DNA of 64,000 bases from Borreliella japonica (GTDB lineage Bacteria; Spirochaetota; Spirochaetia; Borreliales; Borreliaceae), in the NCBI RefSeq assembly GCF_900099615.1, contig NZ_FMTE01000002.1, positions 58,730 to 122,729 on the forward strand, given 5' to 3'. Of the stretch, positions 47,677-55,666 are shown piece after piece. Numbering within the stretch: the first letter of the stretch is position 1; each line of letters begins with the position of its first letter. Both the position numbers and the translations under genes were made by a program. The notes under the pieces are model-generated. The model saw only the letters and a program-made list of their open reading frames with translations, did not search any database and was not told the DNA's origin.

Positions 47677-48407
47677 AAATAGACTTAAAGCAATCTTTAT
47701 CGCTTTCTAAAAAAGAACTAAAAATATTATTTGGAACCCCAACTGCATACGTTGTTATGCTATTTTTTTTAATATTCATAAATTTTTCATTTATTTTTTT
47801 ATCAGGATTTTTTATTAAAGACAATGCATCTCTTACCTCTTATTTCTCTTCAATGCCTATTATTTTGATGTTAGTGCTGCCAGCACTTAGCATGGGTGTA
47901 TTCTCAGAGGAACATAAAACAGGAAGCATTGAACTTCTTTATGCTCTGCCGCTAAGCCCTCAAGAAATAGTCTTGGGTAAATTCATTACTCTTAAAATAT
48001 TTACCTTAATACTATTCTCACTTACCTTGCCTCTTACAACAATGACAGTTTTCATGGGAGAATTTGACCTTGGAATAATATTGCTTCAATATCTAGGAAT
48101 AATTCTTTATTCTCTCTCCGTGCTAAGCATGGGAACATTTATCTCCTCTATTACAAAAAGTCAAATAGTCTCTTACATTCTAACCGTATTTACACTGATA
48201 TTAATACTATTTTCTGGGAAATTGGTTATGATTTTTGGAAAAGAAAATATAATAGGAGAAATGCTTAATTTTATTTCAATAACTAATCACTTTAGCTATT
48301 TTAATATGGGCATACTAAACTTATCAGACTTTATTTATTTTATTACATTTACAATCACATTTCTAATACTAAGCACACACAGCATAACGCTAAAAAAATG
48401 GAGATAA
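47673..48407 (+). CDS. ABC-2 type permease (GldF-like)
   Basis: A 244-residue membrane protein with six predicted helices and the ABC-2 motif MGVFSEEHKTGSIELLYALPLS (residues about 75-96; shown in part) GxxEEHKTG. The length and the neighbours fit GldF-like permeases. It overlaps the ATPase gene by 4 bases; the next gene begins 4 bases after it. Confidence 0.9.
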   Translation: MKIDLKQSLSLSKKELKILFGTPTAYVVMLFFLIFINFSFIFLSGFFIKDNASLTSYFSSMPIILMLVLPALSMGVFSEEHKTGSIELLYALPLSPQEIVLGKFITLKIFTLILFSLTLPLTTMTVFMGEFDLGIILLQYLGIILYSLSVLSMGTFISSITKSQIVSYILTVFTLILILFSGKLVMIFGKENIIGEMLNFISITNHFSYFNMGILNLSDFIYFITFTITFLILSTHSITLKKWR

Positions 48408-48411
48408 AATT

Positions 48412-49920
48412 ATGAAAAATAAAGAAAATGAAGTTTTAAACCTAACTTTAAATCTTACAATAATCTTTTTGATTTTTTGCAACATATCTATTTTCATTTT
48501 TAAAATAGACTTTACAAAGCATAAAGCTTTTACAATATCTGAAGTTACAAAAAATTTATTTACAAGTGCGAATGAAACAATATATATAACATATTACAAT
48601 TCAGGAAGTCTTGAAAACTATTTTGCTTTTCCAAACCAAATAAAAAATTTTTTAATAAGTTTTTCCGATGCTTCAAAAGGCAAGGTAATTTATAAAGAGC
48701 TTGATGCTGATAAAATTTCAACACCATTAGAACACATTGGCATTCCTTCTCAGCAAATCGACTTAAGAGATATCAATCAACTCTCAATACTTAAGATATA
48801 TTCAGGAATTGAACTTATTTACGAGGGGAAAAGAGAAATAATACCAATTGTAACAGAAATCAGTAATTTAGAATATGACCTTGCGAATGGACTTGACAAG
48901 CTAATAAACAATACAAAAAAAGTTTTAGGGCTTGCTTTTGGAGATAGCACTTTAAAAGAAGCACACAAAAACTTTTCCGAAATAATGAAAAAAGCATTTG
49001 GCATTGAAATAAAAGAAATAGATTTAAAAACTGAAAAATTAGAAGACATAAAAAAAGAGATTAATGGATTATTCATTATTGGTGCTAAAGAAATTGATGA
49101 AGAGATTGTAAAAAAAATTGACGATTTTATTGTTAATGATGGAAAAATATTTGTTGCAACAAGCGCAATTGACTACAATCCTCAAAATCCATATGGAATA
49201 AATCCTATTAAATCTAAACTATTTGATCTATTTGAAAATTATGGTATAAAATACAACAGCAATATTATTCTCGATAAAAGAGCGCCCACAATCTTTTTAG
49301 GTGGCAATTTCCAAACTTACTATCCATGGGCCTTAATAGACAATAGTAATATTGTAAAAAAAGACATGCCGTTACTGAAAAATTTTTATTCTGCTACAAT
49401 TCCTTGGAGCAGCTCATTAGAACTTGTAAAAAAAGATTCAGAGGAAATAAAATTTTTACCTCTATTTGCAAGCTCCAAACAATCGTGGGAAGTTAAAGAG
49501 CCTAATCTTTCAAACATATCTTTGAATGCATTTGAAGTTCCAAATAAATTTGAAGAGGATAAACTTAAAATATTAGGATATGCAATTGAAGGAAAAATTA
49601 AAAGCCTTTACAAAGAACAATATTCCAAAAATTCTAAAATAATCCTAACAGGATCAAGCATGATATTTAGTGATTACATGTACAACGGTTCTCCATCGAA
49701 CTTTGAACTATCAGGAAGAATTTCAGATTATTTAATGCAAAAAGAAGAATTTTTTAATATTAAGTCCAGAGAAGTGCGAGCTAAATTAAAATTTACAAGC
49801 TCTTCAAACGAAATGGTCAATGCAAAGTTTTCATTAATAATTGTTAACTTAATTATTCTTCCAACAGCAATACTAATATTTGGACTTGTTAGATTTACTA
49901 GAAAAAGAAAAGCAAATTAA
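48412..49920 (+). CDS. GldG-like ABC auxiliary protein
   Basis: A 502-residue protein with an N-terminal helix (about 14-32), a large extracytoplasmic domain starting with the GldG-type KAFTISEVTKNLF...ETIYITYYNSG (about 41-65), and a C-terminal helix (about 475-494) followed by basic residues. GldG-type proteins pair with GldF permeases and are thought to form the extracytoplasmic part. What it moves here is unknown. Confidence 0.85.
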   Translation: MKNKENEVLNLTLNLTIIFLIFCNISIFIFKIDFTKHKAFTISEVTKNLFTSANETIYITYYNSGSLENYFAFPNQIKNFLISFSDASKGKVIYKELDADKISTPLEHIGIPSQQIDLRDINQLSILKIYSGIELIYEGKREIIPIVTEISNLEYDLANGLDKLINNTKKVLGLAFGDSTLKEAHKNFSEIMKKAFGIEIKEIDLKTEKLEDIKKEINGLFIIGAKEIDEEIVKKIDDFIVNDGKIFVATSAIDYNPQNPYGINPIKSKLFDLFENYGIKYNSNIILDKRAPTIFLGGNFQTYYPWALIDNSNIVKKDMPLLKNFYSATIPWSSSLELVKKDSEEIKFLPLFASSKQSWEVKEPNLSNISLNAFEVPNKFEEDKLKILGYAIEGKIKSLYKEQYSKNSKIILTGSSMIFSDYMYNGSPSNFELSGRISDYLMQKEEFFNIKSREVRAKLKFTSSSNEMVNAKFSLIIVNLIILPTAILIFGLVRFTRKRKAN

Positions 49921-49936
49921 GAATAAAGGAGTGTTT

Positions 49937-50950
49937 ATGACAAAACTAAAAATATTCTCAATCAACAAAGAAAAAATAAAAATATTAATAATAATAGCGT
50001 TAACATCTACATTCTTATTGGGAATAATTTTCTCAAATGAAAATAAAGTAGCAAGAATACTGGAAGAAAAATTTTTCGATTTTGACTTGAATTTAATTTC
50101 TAGAATTGAAACAGAACTTGAAGGAACACTGACAAAACTTGGCAAAGATTGGATGCTGACATATAACAAACAAAATATTCCCGTTGATAATAAAAAAGTT
50201 AATTCTTTAATCAAAGCATTAGACGAACTTCAAAAAAATAAACTAGTAAGCAGAGATCAAAAAAAACACAAAGAACTGGGAATTGGAGAAAATCCAAGCT
50301 TCAAATTATTTGACAATAATAACAAACTGTTAACAGAAATTTTTGTTGGAAAATCAGGAGAAGGTGATTCAAGACTAGCATACATCAAAGGTAGTGACGA
50401 AAATGTTTACTTAACAAAAAATATTTTCTTATCATATAAAGGAAATTCCTATAATACATTTTCAGATACTACATTATTTCAAGAAAAAAACACCAAATTA
50501 GAAAATTTATCATTAAAAATGATAACAAAATTAAAAAAAGAAAATGAAAATAATATAAATAATAACTATGAGATTAGCACTAAAGATGGCCTTTATTTTT
50601 TAAATAACCAAAAAATGACAAAGGAAAGGCCTTTAAATATTATTGCTGAATTTAAAGCTGATGGACTTGAAATTGACAAATCTAAAATAGATGACTATAA
50701 GCTTCAATACAAGATTGAAGTCAAATGGAGCAATAAAAGTGTTAACGACATTGAGGTTTACTTTAATAAAAACGAAGAAAATGACAACGATATATTAATC
50801 AAAAAAGATAAAGATGAGCATTACTATATGACTAGCAAATGGACTTTTTTCGATGTATTTAACTTAGAAAAAAAATTAACAGAAAAAGATAATATTTCTA
50901 GCAACGATAATCAAGAAGATCTCCATGAACATCACAACAATACAGATTAA
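49937..50950 (+). CDS. DUF4340-domain protein of the GldAFG-like cluster
   Basis: A 337-residue protein with an N-terminal anchor (about 14-33) and DUF4340 hallmarks: LGKDWMLTYNKQNIPVDNKKVNSL and LFDNNNKLLTEIFVGK (about 60-145). DUF4340 genes often sit next to GldG-like genes. The start ATG at 49937 has AAGGAG 5 bases upstream; the frame is open to 49880 but that overlaps the GldG-like gene. It ends the operon, before a strong terminator. Confidence 0.83.
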   Translation: MTKLKIFSINKEKIKILIIIALTSTFLLGIIFSNENKVARILEEKFFDFDLNLISRIETELEGTLTKLGKDWMLTYNKQNIPVDNKKVNSLIKALDELQKNKLVSRDQKKHKELGIGENPSFKLFDNNNKLLTEIFVGKSGEGDSRLAYIKGSDENVYLTKNIFLSYKGNSYNTFSDTTLFQEKNTKLENLSLKMITKLKKENENNINNNYEISTKDGLYFLNNQKMTKERPLNIIAEFKADGLEIDKSKIDDYKLQYKIEVKWSNKSVNDIEVYFNKNEENDNDILIKKDKDEHYYMTSKWTFFDVFNLEKKLTEKDNISSNDNQEDLHEHHNNTD

Positions 50951-51025
50951 TCTTGTTATGTGATTAAAAGGGAATAAAAAGCAAAACATATAAAAATAAA
51001 TATGATCAAAATGTAACCAAGCAAT

Positions 51026-51059
51026 AGACAACATTTTATCTTTTGATAAAATGTTGTCT
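51026..51059. terminator. Bidirectional hairpin terminator
   Basis: AGACAACATTTTATC (51026-51040) and its exact reverse complement (51045-51059) form a 15-bp stem with TTTT loop, between the convergent DUF4340 gene and the acidic-protein gene. A- and T-rich DNA lies on both sides. Confidence 0.75.
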
Positions 51060-51148
51060 CGCTTTAATTAAAACAAAAAAATCATCCAACCATTAAAAAT
51101 TAATTTAAAAATTTTTATAAAAAAATAGAATTTGATAAAATAGGCTCT

Positions 51149-52276
51149 TTAACCTTTAGTAAGTAAAAACTTAACTTTTTTTAAAACCTCATACTCTTGT
51201 TTAATTTTAAAAATATTTCTATTAGGATTTAACTCAAGCTCACTTTCTACCCTATCAATGAAATTTATTAACACGGTTTTCTCATCACCATTTAGCATAA
51301 CATTACTTAAAGATTCTTCAGAATTAAACTTGCTCACAACCTTTTCAACATCATCAAAATTAAAATGAGAAAAAGAATGATCTTCGGTTATATTTTTAAA
51401 ACTGGGCTTTTCACAATTGGCAATATCATTACTTTGCCCTCGATCTGCTTCATCTATCAAATTTTTCCCTTCATCATTAGTAAAAGAATCCTCAATAACT
51501 TGAGAATCTAAATCCTCTTTTAAAATACTTTCAAAGTCGTCAAATTCTTTTAACTCGAGACATTCACCAGAGCTCTTAAGAAAATCAGAATTAACACTAT
51601 TCTCATACTCAATAGTTCCCTTCTCATCAATTAAATCTAAATGCTGTTTATTATCTACAAGACTCTCCAATTCTTCATTATGATCATTATTATTTAACTC
51701 AATATTTTCTACGGACACATTATCACAACTAGCCCCAATACCTTCTTTTTTAACAAAATTATCAAAACCATTGTCAGCCACATGCAAATTACTAGTCAAA
51801 TCAAAATCTTCATCTCTATTAAATTTAACATTGTGCTGCCCCCCCCCCATTTCACTTTCTTTTGGAGCATAATTAATACCTTCAAGCAACGCATTTAATT
51901 CTTCTTGCCCAATAGAAATATTGGGCAAATTGTCTTCTTTTTTAGAAAATGAATCATCAATCTCAGACGACTTTTTTTCAAAATCTTTCGAATAAGAAGT
52001 AATAAAATCTCTTTGAACAAGCTTAAGCCCATGATCAAGCATTTCTTTTTCAACTCTCTCAACACGAAGCTCAACATCCTTTAAACAATTAATCAACTCA
52101 CCATGTCGTTCTTTTAATATACTATCAAGTTTTAAAAGCTTTTCATCTAAAAAAAATTTAAGATTATTTGAATCTGTAGAAACAATATCAATAGACTCAT
52201 TTCTTAAAAATACTTTCTCTATATCAAAATCAACTTCCTTGGGACCTTCTTTGATAAAAAAAATACTTTTCTTCAT
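51149..52276 (-). CDS. Acidic cytoplasmic protein with 10-G tract, function unknown
   Basis: No family recognised. A protein of about 375 residues: basic-acidic N-terminus, a coiled-coil-like stretch (about 45-90, LKKL/VERVEKEML), a long Asp/Glu/Asn-rich low-order middle and a basic C-terminus. Around residue 123 it reads ISIGQEELNALLEG, similar to the N-terminal CheY-binding motif of FliM (ISQxEIDALLxG). Just behind it is a run of ten G (51839-51848) coding MGGG. I chose the ATG at 52276; a TTG at 52294 is also in frame. Confidence 0.75.
   Translation of the reverse strand: MKKSIFFIKEGPKEVDFDIEKVFLRNESIDIVSTDSNNLKFFLDEKLLKLDSILKERHGELINCLKDVELRVERVEKEMLDHGLKLVQRDFITSYSKDFEKKSSEIDDSFSKKEDNLPNISIGQEELNALLEGINYAPKESEMGGGQHNVKFNRDEDFDLTSNLHVADNGFDNFVKKEGIGASCDNVSVENIELNNNDHNEELESLVDNKQHLDLIDEKGTIEYENSVNSDFLKSSGECLELKEFDDFESILKEDLDSQVIEDSFTNDEGKNLIDEADRGQSNDIANCEKPSFKNITEDHSFSHFNFDDVEKVVSKFNSEESLSNVMLNGDEKTVLINFIDRVESELELNPNRNIFKIKQEYEVLKKVKFLLTKG
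51839..51848 (-). repeat. Ten-base G homopolymer in a coding region
   Basis: Ten C on the plus strand (ten G in the coding sense), at codons ATG GGG GGG GGG around residue 143 of the acidic protein. Such tracts slip in replication; gain or loss of one base would truncate the protein. It is the longest G/C run in the window, in very AT-rich DNA. Confidence 0.8.
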
Positions 52277-52335
52277 GCCAAACTTGCTCTCCAAAGCTAC
52301 TCATTACGCTACAATCTAAATCAACTTTATAACTA

Positions 52336-52371
52336 CTTGTAAATATAATATATTAAGAATATAATTACAAG
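52336..52371. promoter_or_regulatory. 12-bp inverted repeat (one mismatch) before the FtsB-like gene
   Basis: CTTGTAAATATA (52336-52347) and TATAATTACAAG (52360-52371) pair with one mismatch. It lies in the divergent gap between the acidic-protein gene and the FtsB-like gene, ending 4 bases before the latter's ATG. Confidence 0.4.
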
Positions 52372-52375
52372 CTAT

Positions 52376-52834
52376 ATGACTATTTATAAAAAAATTGCAA
52401 TGTCTTTTTACTCAGGAATACTAAGCTACTTCATAATAGCTCCCATGTTTGGGGAGAGAGGATTTGTTAATTATCAAAAATTGGATAACAACTTAATGTT
52501 AATAAAAAATCACATCGAAAAACTAAAAGAAATTCAAAAAGAATTAAAAGCAAGATATATTAATTTGCAAGTATCTAAGTCCGAAATTTTAAAAGAAGCC
52601 AACAAATTGGGCTACTATCCTAAAAATTCAACAGTAATAAAAACTAACAATAATAAAGTTCAATATAACCAAGGACAAATATTAACCCTACAAAAACCCC
52701 TTTCTAAGAATCAAAATTTTTACTTTATATCAATAACAATAGGTTTAATTTATTATTTCTTATCGAGTTGCATTGTCCAAACCAAAAAAATTACACAAAA
52801 CAATAAACTTGATTTCAACAACTCTAAGGATTAG
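52376..52834 (+). CDS. FtsB/DivIC-like septum formation protein with extra C-terminal helix
   Basis: A 152-residue protein: N-terminal membrane helix (about 8-25), coiled coil (about 35-78, IKNHIEKLKEIQKELKA), and ILKEANKLGYYPKNSTVI, the small FtsB/DivIC C-terminal motif. Unlike FtsB it has a second predicted helix at about 119-138 (FYFISITIGLIYYFLSSC). FtsB-type proteins link FtsL and FtsQ in the division complex. No clear ribosome site precedes the ATG. An Opp-like permease gene follows in 6 bases. Confidence 0.7.
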   Translation: MTIYKKIAMSFYSGILSYFIIAPMFGERGFVNYQKLDNNLMLIKNHIEKLKEIQKELKARYINLQVSKSEILKEANKLGYYPKNSTVIKTNNNKVQYNQGQILTLQKPLSKNQNFYFISITIGLIYYFLSSCIVQTKKITQNNKLDFNNSKD

Positions 52835-52840
52835 CTTTTT

Positions 52841-53824
52841 TTGAAAATATTTATTTTCAAAAATGTAATATATTTGTTAATTAATTTAATTTGTGCGTCA
52901 TTTTTCTGCACATCGTTAGTAAATTTTTTTTCAAATGAACACCAGTATACTCCTTTTGTTAAAACAAACATCCTGAAAAAATACTTACAATACATTGGAA
53001 TATACAAAAGCATAGAAAGTTATAACCTAGTGCATAACTTCAACCCTAAATCAAAATTAGAAAAAAATTGCTTTTTAAAGCATATAGCTGGCAATTCATA
53101 TATAATATACAAAACAAAAAATGAAGGAATACTATGGGGTGATTATCGATACTCTCTGCTAAGCAAAGGAAAACCAACCACTAAAATAATTTTTAAAAAA
53201 TTATTCAATACTTTAAAAGTCTCAATTCCAGGAGCCCTACTCTCCTATATTGTAGCAATAGCCCTTGTTATAATTTGGAAAATTTACATAAAAAACGACT
53301 TAATAAATAATTTGCTAGAATATTTAATGCTATTGCTCCACTCTATGCCAAGAAACTTAACAGTATTTTTAATATTGTCTTTAATATATTACTTAAATTT
53401 AAATCCAAAAAATTCAATAATAGGTGGATTTGCTTGGTTTTTTTCATTCTTCATATTTAATTCTGTAATTTTTAAACAATCTCTTGAAAAAACTTTATCA
53501 GAATTTTACATAAAAGCTGCAAAATCAAGAGGAATAAATAAATTACAAATAATCTTGAAACATGCATTAATTCCATCAATAACACCATTACTTACGAACA
53601 TGAGGCCTGTTTTTACGACTGCTTTTTTTGGAGCATCAATGATTGAATCAATGTTTGAAATTGATGGAATTGGAGCTTTATATTTAGATGCTTTAAAATT
53701 CAACGATTATGTTATTTCTAAAGATTTGATTTTTATTGGTGTTTTCATCATGCTTATTCCAAATATAATAACAGATATACTAATTTACAAAATCAATCCA
53801 TATAAGGACACCCTAAGCCAATGA
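52841..53824 (+). CDS. OppB-type ABC transporter permease
   Basis: A 327-residue permease of the dipeptide/oligopeptide type: multiple helices and the EAA loop EFYIKAAKSRGINKLQIILKH (residues about 221-241; EFYIKAAKSRG...). The start is TTG at 52841, 10 bases behind AAGGA. It overlaps the OppC-type gene by 4 bases. No substrate-binding or ATPase gene is adjacent, so these must be supplied from elsewhere or are not of the classical type. Confidence 0.88.
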   Translation: MKIFIFKNVIYLLINLICASFFCTSLVNFFSNEHQYTPFVKTNILKKYLQYIGIYKSIESYNLVHNFNPKSKLEKNCFLKHIAGNSYIIYKTKNEGILWGDYRYSLLSKGKPTTKIIFKKLFNTLKVSIPGALLSYIVAIALVIIWKIYIKNDLINNLLEYLMLLLHSMPRNLTVFLILSLIYYLNLNPKNSIIGGFAWFFSFFIFNSVIFKQSLEKTLSEFYIKAAKSRGINKLQIILKHALIPSITPLLTNMRPVFTTAFFGASMIESMFEIDGIGALYLDALKFNDYVISKDLIFIGVFIMLIPNIITDILIYKINPYKDTLSQ

Positions 53825-54681
53825 AACCAGATATAATAATAAAAAAAATTTATATCACACTCTTTAACATATTTATTATATTATTAATCATTGCTCCAAC
53901 ACTGGTTAATGAAAATTCAAAAATTGCAATCTATAAAAAAGATCCAAATAAAGTTTATTTAAAATCTATCAAAAACATTCCTATGCCACCCACAAAAGAC
54001 AATCCACTAGGAATAGATAAAATGGGAAGAGACATTATGGCAAGACTAATAATTGCAACCAGAAATTCTATTCTACTTTCACTAAGCTACGCAACAATTT
54101 CTGCAGCAATTGGTATCTTCATTGGAACAATAATTGGCATGTTTAGTTTTGAAATTTGCATGCTAATTTCAAAACTAGTCGAAACATTGCAAACGCTACC
54201 CTTTTTTTATATTGTGTCTCTAGTTTTTTACTACTTTTTAAAACAAAAAACTTACAATATACTTCAGACAGCAACATTACTGGCATTGATTCATGGATGG
54301 ATCAGATTTGCTTTTATTGCAAGAAACAATACATTGATAATAAAAAATTTAGATTATGTTAAAGCCAGTGAAGCTATAGGGGCAAGCAAAATTAAAATAA
54401 TATTGCGTCACATTTTCCCAGAAGTATTCTCATCAATATCATCCATAATCCCATTACAAATGGCAAGAAGTCTTACTACTTTTGAAGTAGTAAGCTTTTT
54501 ACAAAACCAAGATAAAAATCTATATCCCAGTCTTGGAGAACTGTTAAACTATATGAAAATGGGTAATAAATATCTATGGATATGGATCAATCCCCTGCTC
54601 ATAATAATAGGTATAAATATAATACTAGCAATAATAAATTTAAAACTAAGAAAAAAAATGAAACATTTAATATCATCTTGA
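53821..54681 (+). CDS. OppC-type ABC transporter permease
   Basis: A 286-residue permease with the OppC-specific NPLGIDKMGRDIMARLI (about residues 61-77), an EAA loop DYVKASEAIGASKIKIILRH and six helices. It pairs with the OppB-type gene (4-base overlap). It is convergent with nth (9 bases apart). Confidence 0.9.
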   Translation: MKPDIIIKKIYITLFNIFIILLIIAPTLVNENSKIAIYKKDPNKVYLKSIKNIPMPPTKDNPLGIDKMGRDIMARLIIATRNSILLSLSYATISAAIGIFIGTIIGMFSFEICMLISKLVETLQTLPFFYIVSLVFYYFLKQKTYNILQTATLLALIHGWIRFAFIARNNTLIIKNLDYVKASEAIGASKIKIILRHIFPEVFSSISSIIPLQMARSLTTFEVVSFLQNQDKNLYPSLGELLNYMKMGNKYLWIWINPLLIIIGINIILAIINLKLRKKMKHLISS

Positions 54682-54690
54682 CTAAAAAAA

Positions 54691-55308
54691 TTAATAAACT
54701 CTTGGAGCAAATTTTTCTAAAAAGCAATTGGCACAACTTACATTTCTAGAAGTGCAAATTTCTCTTCCATGTTTATTAATAGCCATAGAAAATTTATATT
54801 GCTTACAAGGCTCTATTCTTCTTCTTAGATCCAGTTCAATCTTAACAGGAGAATTTTCCAAAGAAAGAGCATGCCTTGTAATAACTCTGCTAAAATGGGT
54901 ATCTACAATAATTGCAGGCTTGTTGTAAACAACTCCAAGAATAACATTTGCTGTTTTTCGACCTACTCCAGGCAGTTTAACAAGATCAAAAATATTATTT
55001 GGAATAACACCATTAAATTTTTCCAAAATATCAATAGAACAATTTACAATGTTTTTAGCTTTCCTTGAATAAAAGCCAGTCTTATAAATTAATTTTTCAA
55101 CATCTCTCACATTTGCTCTTGATAAACTTTCAAAATTCTCATATCTTTCAAAAAGATATGGAGAAATTTTATTCACCAAATTATCTGTTGTTCTTGCACT
55201 CAAAATTACCATTATTAAAAGTTCATAATTATTTTTATAATTCAAAAAAGGTTTAACATTGGGATACCTAAACAAAGTTTCATCAACAATCAAATCAAGA
55301 TTAATCAT
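54691..55308 (-). CDS. nth: Endonuclease III
   Basis: Base-excision repair glycosylase/AP lyase. From the ATG at 55308 the protein has 205 residues, with helix-hairpin-helix LPGVGRKTANVIL, catalytic Lys118 and Asp136 (VDTHFSRV). The Fe-S loop reads C185-x6-C192-x2-C195-x5-A201: the fourth cluster cysteine of E. coli Nth is an alanine (GCT). The frame is open to 55371, but that would add a hydrophobic stretch not typical for this enzyme. Confidence 0.92.
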   Translation of the reverse strand: MINLDLIVDETLFRYPNVKPFLNYKNNYELLIMVILSARTTDNLVNKISPYLFERYENFESLSRANVRDVEKLIYKTGFYSRKAKNIVNCSIDILEKFNGVIPNNIFDLVKLPGVGRKTANVILGVVYNKPAIIVDTHFSRVITRHALSLENSPVKIELDLRRRIEPCKQYKFSMAINKHGREICTSRNVSCANCFLEKFAPRVY

Positions 55309-55381
55309 AAAAAAATTATAAAACATTATAAACGCAAAACAAAAATTAAAAAATATACAAAGAAAAGGCATCTGGACTTTA

Positions 55382-55410
55382 TTGACAAGGATTTTTCAAA
55401 ATGATATACT
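55382..55410 (+). promoter_or_regulatory. Consensus sigma-70 promoter for tRNA-Arg and tRNA-Pro
   Basis: TTGACA (55382-55387), a 17-base spacer and TATACT (55405-55410), 19 bases before tRNA-Arg. It is one of the best matches in the window. Confidence 0.8.
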
Positions 55411-55429
55411 CATCATTAGCATTTAAAAT

Positions 55430-55503
55430 GCATCAATAGCTCAATTGGATAGAGCAACAGACTTCTAATCTGTAGGTTTTAGGTTCGAGTCCTAATTGGT
55501 GCG
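55430..55503 (+). tRNA. tRNA-Arg (anticodon TCT)
   Basis: A 74-base cloverleaf: acceptor GCATCAA/TTGGTGC, anticodon loop CTTCTAA with TCT, T-loop GGTTCGAGTCC. Discriminator G; CCA not encoded. It lies 9 bases before tRNA-Pro. Confidence 0.95.
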
Positions 55504-55512
55504 CTTTTCACT

Positions 55513-55585
55513 CGGGATGTGGCCTAGTGGCTAAGGCACCTGCTTTGGGAGCAGGGGATCGTGAGTTCGAATCCCACCATCCCGA
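55513..55585 (+). tRNA. tRNA-Pro (anticodon TGG)
   Basis: A 73-base cloverleaf: acceptor CGGGATG/CATCCCG, anticodon loop TTTGGGA with TGG, T-loop AGTTCGAATCC. Discriminator A; CCA not encoded. It is co-transcribed with tRNA-Arg. Confidence 0.95.
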
Positions 55586-55602
55586 AAAAATATTTAAAAT
55601 TT

Positions 55603-55633
55603 AAAAAGCTAAAAACAAAGTTTTTAGCTTTTT
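55603..55633. terminator. Symmetric terminator between tRNA-Pro and p83/100
   Basis: AAAAAGCTAAAAAC (55603-55616) pairs exactly with GTTTTTAGCTTTTT (55620-55633) around AAA. A and T runs at both ends make it work in both directions, serving the convergent tRNA and p83/100 genes. Confidence 0.8.
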
Positions 55634-55666
55634 AGTAATTTATACAAATTCAGTCAAACTGCAAAA

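Noticed and set aside
54729..54750. TTGGCAC sequence resembling a sigma-54 -24 box
   Set aside because: It lies inside nth with no TTGCA at the right distance and no gene start downstream on that strand.
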